Shown one piece after another: positions 32,720 through 39,785 of a stretch of 45,998 nt of DNA. Each line of letters starts with the position of its first letter. Position 1 is the stretch's first letter. The notes under the pieces were generated by a model. That model was not told the origin of the DNA. It saw only the letters and a program-made list of their open reading frames with translations, and did no database searches. The stretch is from Asaia bogorensis (GTDB lineage: Bacteria; Pseudomonadota; Alphaproteobacteria; Acetobacterales; Acetobacteraceae). Position numbers and translations under genes: made by a program. The stretch lies in assembly GCA_945874805.1 (NCBI GenBank), contig CAMCJI010000002.1, forward strand, positions 1 through 45,998. Direction: 5' to 3'.

Positions 32720-33690
32720 GCGTCCGCCCGCAGCGGCAGCCCGGCCAGCAGGTTCTGCGGTTTGATCCGCACCACCCGCTCCCCGTCCATCGCCAGCAGC
32801 AGGCTGACCTCCTCGGCCAGGCCGGGGGCGGTGAGGCGATACAGCGCGAGCAGATTATCGGCCTCCGCCGGCGCCTCGCCCTGCCACAGGGCGTTGCCGA
32901 TGCGCGTGGCATGGGCGTCCAGCCCGACGAACCACCGCCAGTCCCGCGTCTCGATCCGCGCCACCGGCTCGATGGTGGCGGCGAGGCCCAGCAGATGCGC
33001 GAGCCACAGCCGGATCACCTCGGCCAGCGCCGCCCGGGCCGCCGCGAGGTCGAGCACCATGTCGTGTGAATCGCTGCGTCCCCAGTAGGATGCGGCATTC
33101 TCCTCGTTCAACACATCAAATTCGGTCGCCGCCGGCGGCGCGAGCATCGCAATCAGCGGCACCGCCTGCCGGCGCTGCTCCGCCGCCTCCACCGCCTCCG
33201 CATCGGCCAGCAGCACCCGCCCCTGATGCACGGTCGCCCGCTGCGGGCGGAAGAACATCTCCCCCGCCCGCACCACCATCGCGTCCTCGCAGGCGTCCAG
33301 CGCATTGCGCAGGATGACATGCGTCAACTGCGCGAAGATCAGCGGCGGTATCCGCCCCACCCCATCGCGCACCATGCCGAGATAGGCGGCCTCGATGCTG
33401 GGGGCGGCGAGCAGCCGGGCGCGCAGCTCCAGAAACACCTCCCAGTTCTCCCGCGCATCCGCATCCGCGATGGCCGCGACTTCGGCGGGCGCCACCGCGC
33501 GCAGGGGCTCATCGAACAGGCTGGCATGCAAAGCGCGCTCGGCATCGCACGCCTCCTCTGGCGGCAGCAGCTCGGGGCGGGCGAGATAGGCGCGGAACAG
33601 ATCGCCGGTGGCCACCAGCAGCCCCCGCGCGTCCCGGTCGAGCAGCAGATGGCCGGAGCCGACCCAGAATTCATGGCCGCGCCGGGTCAT
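32716..33690 (-). CDS. DUF6352 family protein
   Basis: The 324-residue protein begins HEFWVGSGHLLLDRD and GLLVATGDLFRAYLARPEL, the pattern I associate with DUF6352, a family found only beside formate dehydrogenase genes. The sequence is mixed helical, without signal peptide, membrane segment or cysteine motif. Its function is not known. It is coupled by ATGA overlaps at both ends (DUF6505 upstream, DUF3305 downstream). Confidence 0.82.
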   Translation of the reverse strand: MTRRGHEFWVGSGHLLLDRDARGLLVATGDLFRAYLARPELLPPEEACDAERALHASLFDEPLRAVAPAEVAAIADADARENWEVFLELRARLLAAPSIEAAYLGMVRDGVGRIPPLIFAQLTHVILRNALDACEDAMVVRAGEMFFRPQRATVHQGRVLLADAEAVEAAEQRRQAVPLIAMLAPPAATEFDVLNEENAASYWGRSDSHDMVLDLAAARAALAEVIRLWLAHLLGLAATIEPVARIETRDWRWFVGLDAHATRIGNALWQGEAPAEADNLLALYRLTAPGLAEEVSLLLAMDGERVVRIKPQNLLAGLPLRADA

Positions 33691-34208
33691 GCCAGCCCCC
33701 CCAACTGCCGCAGATCGACCGCGTCAGGCTCCGGATCGTCCTCGCGCACCAGGGCGAACACCGGCGCGGGCCGGTCGGCGCGGGCGGAGAGGCTGCGGAA
33801 CCGCTCGCGGATCTCGCCCCCCTCCAGGCTGCGATGCAGGGCGATGACGGTGCCCAGCGGCAGATCGGCCACCGAGGCGGCGAAGGCCAGCTCATCGGCC
33901 GCCGCGGCCTCGGCGCTGGCCGCATCCGGCGCGCCGTGGGCCTCGCACAGATGCGCGGCCAGGGCGGCGAGGGCCGCGGCGTGTTCGGCGGGGCTGGCCT
34001 CGGCCACCTCCACCAGCGTCGAAAACCCGAAGCTGCCCAGGCCGAGAAAGCCGGAACGAAACCCCACCAGCGCCTTGCGCGGCAGGGTCGCGGGGTCCGC
34101 GCCATGGAAGGCGAACCCGCCCGGCACCGCCCATTCCCCCGGCTCGGCCGCGCGCTCGAACACGAAGCGGTCGGAGGGGTCGAGGCGAAGGGTGCGCGGC
34201 AGCCTCAT
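33687..34208 (-). CDS. DUF6505 family protein
   Basis: The 173-residue protein starts LPRTLRLDPSDRFVFERAAEPGEWAVPGGFAF-like, with FRSGFLGLGSFGFSTLVEV in the middle, the pattern I associate with DUF6505. No catalytic motif is visible. Its function is unknown and known members occur with formate dehydrogenase clusters. ATGA overlaps link it to the ligase-like gene upstream and DUF6352 downstream. Confidence 0.82.
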   Translation of the reverse strand: MRLPRTLRLDPSDRFVFERAAEPGEWAVPGGFAFHGADPATLPRKALVGFRSGFLGLGSFGFSTLVEVAEASPAEHAAALAALAAHLCEAHGAPDAASAEAAAADELAFAASVADLPLGTVIALHRSLEGGEIRERFRSLSARADRPAPVFALVREDDPEPDAVDLRQLGGLA

Positions 34209-34858
34209 GCGCGTATCCCCCCGCTGACCGGATCACGCCAGGACGGTGCTGCCTGCAACGCGGCGAGATCGGCCGGATCAGCCGGGCCGTGGCCATCCCA
34301 GCGCTCCCGCCAGCGCGCCAGCACGGCGGCGGGCCCGCGCGCGGACCAGTCGTCCAGCGCCAGCATCAGATGCCGCGCGTAGCTCTCGACGAAGCCGCCG
34401 GTATCGAAATCGGGAAAGCCCTCATCGCCCAAGGCAGCCGGCGGTGCCGCTCCGGGCACCCCGTCGGCCCAGACGCGCAAGGCGAGACCGAGCACCAGCC
34501 ACTCCGGCACCGCATCTTCCGGGCAGTCCACCGGCCAGCCGAGCCTGACCCCGCCGACCAGCCCATTGTCATAGAACAGCGCATCCGGCCAGCGGAACAC
34601 CAGCGGCTTCTCCGGCGGGCAATCGACCGCCAGCGCATCCGCCGCGGCGTTCAGCCCGGCACATGCGACCTGGCGCGCGACGGCCAGGCGCTGCGCCGGT
34701 TCCAGCACCACGGCGCAATCGACGATATCGGCACGGCGCACCCATACCAGCGTGCCGGCCCCCTCCTCCGGCGCCAGCGCGCTGGCGGCTGCGAACGCGT
34801 CCGCCCCTTCGGGCAGGGCGACGAGCGAGTAGGGCGGCGGCAGGTCGAGGGTCGTCAT
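34205..34858 (-). CDS. Biotin/lipoate protein ligase-like protein without catalytic lysine
   Basis: The 217-residue protein has the biotin/lipoate A/B ligase fold in pattern: a substrate-loop region (SALAPEEGAGTLVWVRR, residues 26-42), VDCAVVLEP, the equivalent of KWPND (RWPDA, 89-93) and of RKLAGI (NGLVGGV, 98-104). The lysine that activates the carboxylate in BirA/LplA is Leu100 here, so normal ligation is doubtful. Members of this group are encoded in formate dehydrogenase islands. ATG 34858 is preferred; GTG 34870 adds four residues. It heads a five-gene coupled operon and is divergent from the polyferredoxin with 65 bases between, a region that contains AT-rich TATATGG on the plus strand but no clear promoter pair. 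Confidence 0.8.
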   Translation of the reverse strand: MTTLDLPPPYSLVALPEGADAFAAASALAPEEGAGTLVWVRRADIVDCAVVLEPAQRLAVARQVACAGLNAAADALAVDCPPEKPLVFRWPDALFYDNGLVGGVRLGWPVDCPEDAVPEWLVLGLALRVWADGVPGAAPPAALGDEGFPDFDTGGFVESYARHLMLALDDWSARGPAAVLARWRERWDGHGPADPADLAALQAAPSWRDPVSGGIRA

Positions 34859-34923
34859 GCCGGCAGGCACTCCCGGTTGCAGCGATCTCGCTCTATATGG
34901 GGCTATCGCGCAGAGGATGACAG

Positions 34924-36915
34924 ATGCCGAGCCTGGACCCGCACACCGGAAACCGAATCGTCTTCGCCTGCTCCTGCGAGGACACGATGCGCCTGGACGC
35001 GCGCGCCCTGCGCGCCGCCGGCGGCGAGGTGCGGGAATGCAGCTTCCTCTGCCGCACCGAGGTCGGCCGCTTCCGCGCGGCCCTCGCCGAGGGCCGCCCG
35101 ATCACCGTCGGCTGCACCCAGGAAGCCCCGCTGTTCCAGGAAATCGCCGAGGAGGCCGGATTCGCCCCATCGCTGGTCTTCGCCAATATCCGCGAGGCCG
35201 CCGGCTGGTCCGACGAGGGCAGCCGCGCCGGGCCGAAAATGGCCGCGATACTGGCCGCCGCCGCGGTGCCGATGCCCGCCACCCCCCTGGTCTCCCTGAC
35301 CAGCGAGGGCATCGCCCTAATCTACGGCCGCGACGAAGTCGCCATCGCGCTGGGCCGCGAACTGGCCGAGGCGCTGGACGTCACCGTGCTGCTCAGCCGC
35401 CCCGGCGAGGTGACCCCCCCGGCCAGCGGCGCCTTCCCCGTGCTGCGCGGCACGATCACCGCCGCGCGCGGCCATCTCGGCGCCTTCGAACTGACGGTCG
35501 GCGACTACGCCCGCCCCTCCCCCGCCTCACGCGCCCGGCTGCTCTGGGGCGAGCCGCGGGACGGCGCGGTCTCCCGCTGCGACATCCTCATCGACATCTC
35601 CGGCAACCCGCCGCTGTTCCCGGCCTGGGAGACGCGGCCCGGCTATCTCCGCGCCGACCCCGCCCGGCCGGAGACCATCGCCCGCGCCGTGCTGGAGGCC
35701 TCCCGCCTCGTCGGCACCTTCGACAAGCCGCGCTACGTCGATTTCCACGAAGGGCTGTGCGCCCACAGCCGCAGCCGGCGCACCGGCTGCACCCGCTGCC
35801 TGGACCTGTGCCCCACCGGCGCGATCAGCCCAGCCGGCGATCACGTGGCGATCGACGCCGCGATCTGTGCCGGCTGCGGCGCCTGTGCTGCCGTCTGCCC
35901 GACGGGGGCTGCCACCTACGCCCTCCCGCCCGCCGATGCCGTGCTGCGCCGGGTCCGGGCGCTGCTGATGGCCTACACCGATGCCGGCGGCAAAGCCCCA
36001 GTGCTGCTGCTGCATGACGAGGCGCACGGCCAGGCGATGATCGATGCCGCCGCCCGGCACGGGCGCGGCCTGCCGGCGCATGTGCTGCCGCTGCGGCTGA
36101 ACGAAGCAACCCAGGCGGGGCTGGACCTGATCGCCGGCGCCTTCGCCTATGGCGTGGCCGGCATCACCTTCCTGCTGCGCGGCCGCCCCGCGCATCCGCC
36201 GGACGGGCTTCACCGCACCGTCGCCCTGGGCAACGCCATCCTCGCCGGCCTCGGCCTGGGCGCCACCCGCTGCACCGTGCTGGAATCCGACGACCCCGAC
36301 GCGCTCTCCGCCCTGCCCGCCCTGCCCCCCGGCGTCACCGGCCCCAGCCGCTTCCTGCCGATGGGCGAAGGCCGCGCCCTGACGCTCGCCGCCCTGAAGG
36401 AGTTGCACCGCGTTGCCGGCGCCCCCGCCGCCGCCATCGCGCTGCCAGATGGCGCGCCGTTCGGCGGCCTCGATATCGACGCCGCCGGCTGCACCCTCTG
36501 CCACGCCTGCGTCGCCGCCTGCCCGACAGGTGCATTGCGTTCCGACGCCGACAAGCCGGCCCTGCGCTTCGCCGAAGATGCCTGCGTGCAATGCGGCCTC
36601 TGCCGCGCCACCTGCCCGGAGAAGGTGATCGCGCTGGCCCCGCGCCTCGCACCCGCCGCCTGGACCGCCGCCCCGCTGACGATCAAGGAGGAGGAGCCCT
36701 TCCCCTGCATCGTCTGCGCCAAGCCCTTCGGCACCCGCAGCAGCATCGAGCGCATCGCCGCCAAACTGGCAGCGAGCCACTGGATGTTCACCGGCCCGAA
36801 CGCCAAGCGCATCGACGTGGTGCGCATGTGTGAGGACTGCCGCGTGGAGGCGGTCATGAACGAGAGCTTCGATCCCCACGACGCCCCGCCCCGCCCGCCC
36901 CCGCGCGTGGGATGA
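34924..36915 (+). CDS. 4Fe-4S polyferredoxin-like protein of the formate dehydrogenase island
   Basis: The 663-residue protein has an N-terminal region resembling the HdrA/CoB-CoM-type 'FACSCEDT' domain (VFACSCEDTM at 13-22, SFLCRTEVG, VGCTQEAPLFQE), then two ferredoxin modules: CTRCLDLCPTG with CAGCGACAAVCPTG (about residues 287-325), and CTLCHACVAACPTG with CVQCGLCRATCPEK (about 523-570), so four 4Fe-4S clusters. A C-terminal CIVCAKPFG / CEDCR group suggests one further metal site. It has no signal peptide, so it is cytoplasmic. It may pass electrons to or from formate metabolism or serve in maturation. The stop lies five bases from the convergent OmpA-like gene. Confidence 0.88.
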   Translation: MPSLDPHTGNRIVFACSCEDTMRLDARALRAAGGEVRECSFLCRTEVGRFRAALAEGRPITVGCTQEAPLFQEIAEEAGFAPSLVFANIREAAGWSDEGSRAGPKMAAILAAAAVPMPATPLVSLTSEGIALIYGRDEVAIALGRELAEALDVTVLLSRPGEVTPPASGAFPVLRGTITAARGHLGAFELTVGDYARPSPASRARLLWGEPRDGAVSRCDILIDISGNPPLFPAWETRPGYLRADPARPETIARAVLEASRLVGTFDKPRYVDFHEGLCAHSRSRRTGCTRCLDLCPTGAISPAGDHVAIDAAICAGCGACAAVCPTGAATYALPPADAVLRRVRALLMAYTDAGGKAPVLLLHDEAHGQAMIDAAARHGRGLPAHVLPLRLNEATQAGLDLIAGAFAYGVAGITFLLRGRPAHPPDGLHRTVALGNAILAGLGLGATRCTVLESDDPDALSALPALPPGVTGPSRFLPMGEGRALTLAALKELHRVAGAPAAAIALPDGAPFGGLDIDAAGCTLCHACVAACPTGALRSDADKPALRFAEDACVQCGLCRATCPEKVIALAPRLAPAAWTAAPLTIKEEEPFPCIVCAKPFGTRSSIERIAAKLAASHWMFTGPNAKRIDVVRMCEDCRVEAVMNESFDPHDAPPRPPPRVG

Positions 36916-36920
36916 ACGCA

Positions 36921-37502
36921 TCAGTCCAGCCGGGTGACCTGCACCCGGCGGTTGACCGGCGCGGTCGGCGCGGACGCGTCGTACAGCTGCGACCGGCCGA
37001 AGCCCACGGCCGTCAGCCGCGCCGCCGGAACGCCCGCGCGCTCGATCAAATAGCTGCGCGCCGCTTCCGCCCGCCGCTCGGACAGCTTGAGGTTGTAGTC
37101 GGCGCTGCCCGACGCATCGGTATGCCCGCCGATCTCGAACCGGGCCACGGCCAGCGCCGGGTCCTTCAACGCCGCGCCAAGTGCGTCAAGTGCCCGGGTG
37201 CCGGCCGGGGTCAGATCGGCCGAGTCGTAGCCGAAGGGCACCAGCAGGTTCACGGTCGCACCCGCCGGGCGCGCCGCGGCCGGCCGGGCGGCAGCGCTCG
37301 TCGCGGCCGACGGCGCGGACTGCACCGTGGGCCGGATGCCGCGGGTGGTGGAATCCGCCCCCGGCTTGAGGCAATCGATGATGCTGGCCGTCGCCAGTTG
37401 CCCGGCACAGGGGTCTGCCGCGAGGGCCGGCCCGGCAGAGACGGCAAGCACGGCGGCAGCAGCGGCGATGGATGCGGCAAGGCCGCGCGCGAGTGGCAGC
37501 AT
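36921..37502 (-). CDS. OmpA-family peptidoglycan-associated protein
   Basis: The 193-residue protein has a signal peptide (LAASIAAAAAVLAVSAGPALA, just after the start) and a C-terminal OmpA-like domain (about 85-193) with GHTDASGSADYNLKLSERRA (about 135-154) and RRVQVTRL at the end. The aspartate and arginine in those motifs bind meso-diaminopimelate. The short middle part is Ala/Pro-rich; there is no beta-barrel and the signal peptide has no lipobox, so it is probably a periplasmic wall-binding protein. It has a 183-base divergent gap with the next gene. Confidence 0.9.
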   Translation of the reverse strand: MLPLARGLAASIAAAAAVLAVSAGPALAADPCAGQLATASIIDCLKPGADSTTRGIRPTVQSAPSAATSAAARPAAARPAGATVNLLVPFGYDSADLTPAGTRALDALGAALKDPALAVARFEIGGHTDASGSADYNLKLSERRAEAARSYLIERAGVPAARLTAVGFGRSQLYDASAPTAPVNRRVQVTRLD

Positions 37503-37685
37503 GAACGTTCTCCTGCGGAATAGTCTCGCTGTTATCCTGCATGTCGGCGCTGGCGCCGCAAGCGTGAAGCGGTACGTTCCCGGTCAAAACCCCGCGACGA
37601 AGCTATTGCACCAGTGCGCGAGAGGTTGGATACGTCACCCCATCACGACCGGTAGAGCCGGGTCACAGGCCCGCGCGGAGACGCA

Positions 37686-38903
37686 ATGCATATGAAGATC
37701 ATTGGCCATGTCGATCGCTGCGACAACCAGTACATCGAAGGCTGGCTGTTCTGCCCGGAGCAGCCCGACGCCGAATTCGCCCTGCAGATCTTCGCCGGCA
37801 CCGACGTGATCGGTGAGGTCCGCGCCGACATCCACCGCCCCGACCTCGAAGCCGCCGGGTACGGCAATGGCCGCTGCGCCTTCTCCTGGGTGGTGCCGGA
37901 ATTCCTGCCCCCCAACGCCATCCAAAACATCCGCCTGCGCCTGATCGGCAGCGACGTCTATATGGTGCCTCCGGCCACCTTCGCGCCGGCCGAACAGAAG
38001 GATGCCTTCTCCAGCCGCTTCGGCGGCCTGTGGATCGACCGCGCCAACTGGATCGATACGCTTGCCGAAAAGCACCGCCGCGGCCAGATCGACGACGACA
38101 TGGCTGGCCAGCTGTTCCGCTTCGTACGCGACGGCTTCCTGGTCATCCCCAATGCGGTGCCGCCGCGCATGATCGCCGCCCTGAACGATGAGATCGACCG
38201 GTTCTGGAACCGCCCGCCCGAAGGCATGCTGATCGAAACCTTCGAGCCGGACGATGTGATGAAATACATCGCCCCGGACATGCGCATGCGCGACGGGCGC
38301 ACCAAGCTGCTCGACATCTTCGCCCATTCCGAAGTCGCCCGCCGCGTCACCGCCGCGATGGCGCCGATGAAGTTCCTCTCCACCCTGTTCGACGAAACCC
38401 CCAAGGTCATCCAGCAGCTGGCCTTCTGGAAGGGCACCCAGCAGCCCAAGGCGAAGGACAGCGCCTACGTCAAGATCGACTCCAACCCGCTGGCCATGGC
38501 CGTCAGCTGGCTGGCGCTGGAGGACATCACCCCTGGCACCGGTGAGGCCGAATACTTCGTCGGCAGCCACCGCGCGCCGGACTTCCTGTTCGGCGGCGTC
38601 AGCAAATGGGCCGAGACCTTCGGCGAAGACCATCCCCGCTTCCTCGCCAGCATCGAGGAGGATGCGGTGAAGTACGGCCACCGCCGCGCCTCGTTCCTGG
38701 CGCGCGCCGGGGACATGCTGATCTTCCACGCCGACCTCGCGCATGGCAGCGCCCGCATCACCCGCCCGAACGCCACGCGGCGCAGCCTCGTCACACACTT
38801 CACGCCGAACTCGGAACAGCCGTTCTACCGCCGCTTCTCCAACCACACCGAGCTGAAGATGCCCACCTGCGTCTTCGTCTCGCAATACGGCCCGGTGAAG
38901 TAG
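37686..38903 (+). CDS. Phytanoyl-CoA dioxygenase-like protein with an N-terminal accessory domain
   Basis: The 405-residue protein has two parts. Residues 1-95 (GHVDRCDNQYIEGWLFC...) form a small beta domain often seen attached to surface-glycan enzymes. Residues about 145-390 resemble phytanoyl-CoA dioxygenases (DGFLVIPNAVP, VSWLALEDITPGTGEAEYF, GSHR, DLAHGSARITRP). In Fe(II)/2-oxoglutarate enzymes the HxD motif precedes the SWIALED block; here it reads A256-K-D258, so the first iron-binding His is absent, while D258, His353 (LAHGS) and an arginine remain. Activity may be lost or changed. ATG 37686 has GGAG five bases upstream; ATG 37692 is possible. A 16-pair terminator follows 18 bases after the stop. 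Confidence 0.8.
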   Translation: MHMKIIGHVDRCDNQYIEGWLFCPEQPDAEFALQIFAGTDVIGEVRADIHRPDLEAAGYGNGRCAFSWVVPEFLPPNAIQNIRLRLIGSDVYMVPPATFAPAEQKDAFSSRFGGLWIDRANWIDTLAEKHRRGQIDDDMAGQLFRFVRDGFLVIPNAVPPRMIAALNDEIDRFWNRPPEGMLIETFEPDDVMKYIAPDMRMRDGRTKLLDIFAHSEVARRVTAAMAPMKFLSTLFDETPKVIQQLAFWKGTQQPKAKDSAYVKIDSNPLAMAVSWLALEDITPGTGEAEYFVGSHRAPDFLFGGVSKWAETFGEDHPRFLASIEEDAVKYGHRRASFLARAGDMLIFHADLAHGSARITRPNATRRSLVTHFTPNSEQPFYRRFSNHTELKMPTCVFVSQYGPVK

Positions 38904-38920
38904 CCGGGGCTCACGGCACA

Positions 38921-38956
38921 AAAAAGGGGCTGGGTCCTGCGACCCAGCCCCTTTTT
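38921..38956. terminator. Bidirectional intrinsic terminator
   Basis: A perfect 16-base stem (AAAAAGGGGCTGGGTC at 38921-38936 and its complement at 38941-38956) with loop CTGC lies between the convergent dioxygenase-like and coxM genes. The A and T runs at the stem base give a U tract in both directions. Confidence 0.92.
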
Positions 38957-38976
38957 CATTGCAAGTGAAGGCGGCG

Positions 38977-39765
38977 TCAGCCGGCCGCCACAACCGCCCG
39001 CTTGGTGATCACGCCGATCAGATGCGCGCGATACTCGGCGCTGGCGTGGATGTCGCTGTTCAGGCCATCGGCCGAAGCCTTCACACCCGCGAGCGCGTCA
39101 GCCGACCAGTTGGCGGCAAGTGCTGCCTCGGCGGCGGTGTGGCGAAACACCCCGCCCTGCCCGGCACCTGTGACGGCAACGCGCGTGCCGGCCGGGCCCT
39201 TGGCCACGAACACGCCGACCATCGCATAACGCGAAGCCGGGTTCTTGAACTTCACATAGGCGGCCTTGCCCGGGATCGGGAAGGAGACCGAGGTGATGAT
39301 CTCATCGGCGGCCAGCACCGTGGTGAACATGCCGTCGAAGAACTGATCGGCGGCGATGCTGCGCTTGTTGGTGGTGATCGTCGCCCCCAGGGCCAGCACG
39401 GCCGACGGATAGCAGGCCGACGGGTCGTTGTTGGCCAGGCTGCCACCGATCGTGCCGCGGTTGCGGACCTGGTTATCGCCGATGCCGCCGGCGAGTGCCG
39501 CCAGCGCCGGAATGGCGCGCTTCACGTCGGCCGAGTTGGCGACGGTGGCATGCGTGGTCATCGCCCCGATCACCACGGCGCTGTCGGTGACGGTGATGCC
39601 GGACAGGCCGAGCTTGGCCAGGGCAACCACCGTTTCCGGCTTGTTCAGCCGCTGCTTCAGCACCGGGATCAGGGTCTGCCCGCCGGCCAGCGCCTTGGCG
39701 TCACCCGCGAGGGCGGCCACGGCATCGGCGACGGTTGTGGGGCTTTTGAAAGCGAAATCGTACAT
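38977..39765 (-). CDS. coxM: Molybdenum hydroxylase FAD-binding (medium) subunit
   Basis: This 262-residue FAD subunit of the xanthine oxidase/CO dehydrogenase family takes electrons from the 2Fe-2S subunit. The FAD sites are AGGQTLIPVLKQRL (residues about 27-40) and TIGGSLANNDPSACYPSAVL (about 104-123). GAGGG lies nine bases upstream of ATG 39765. A much longer in-frame extension (to 40245) lies inside coxL and is rejected. The gene order S-L-M differs from the M-S-L order of classical cox operons. Confidence 0.92.
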   Translation of the reverse strand: MYDFAFKSPTTVADAVAALAGDAKALAGGQTLIPVLKQRLNKPETVVALAKLGLSGITVTDSAVVIGAMTTHATVANSADVKRAIPALAALAGGIGDNQVRNRGTIGGSLANNDPSACYPSAVLALGATITTNKRSIAADQFFDGMFTTVLAADEIITSVSFPIPGKAAYVKFKNPASRYAMVGVFVAKGPAGTRVAVTGAGQGGVFRHTAAEAALAANWSADALAGVKASADGLNSDIHASAEYRAHLIGVITKRAVVAAG

Positions 39766-39785
39766 GTGTTGTCCCTCGCGGATGC

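Noticed and set aside
37545-37560. Short GGCGC/GCGCC hairpin in the gap upstream of the dioxygenase-like gene
   Set aside because: The loop of two bases is too tight for a stable hairpin and there is no T run; no riboswitch pattern was seen in this 183-base gap.
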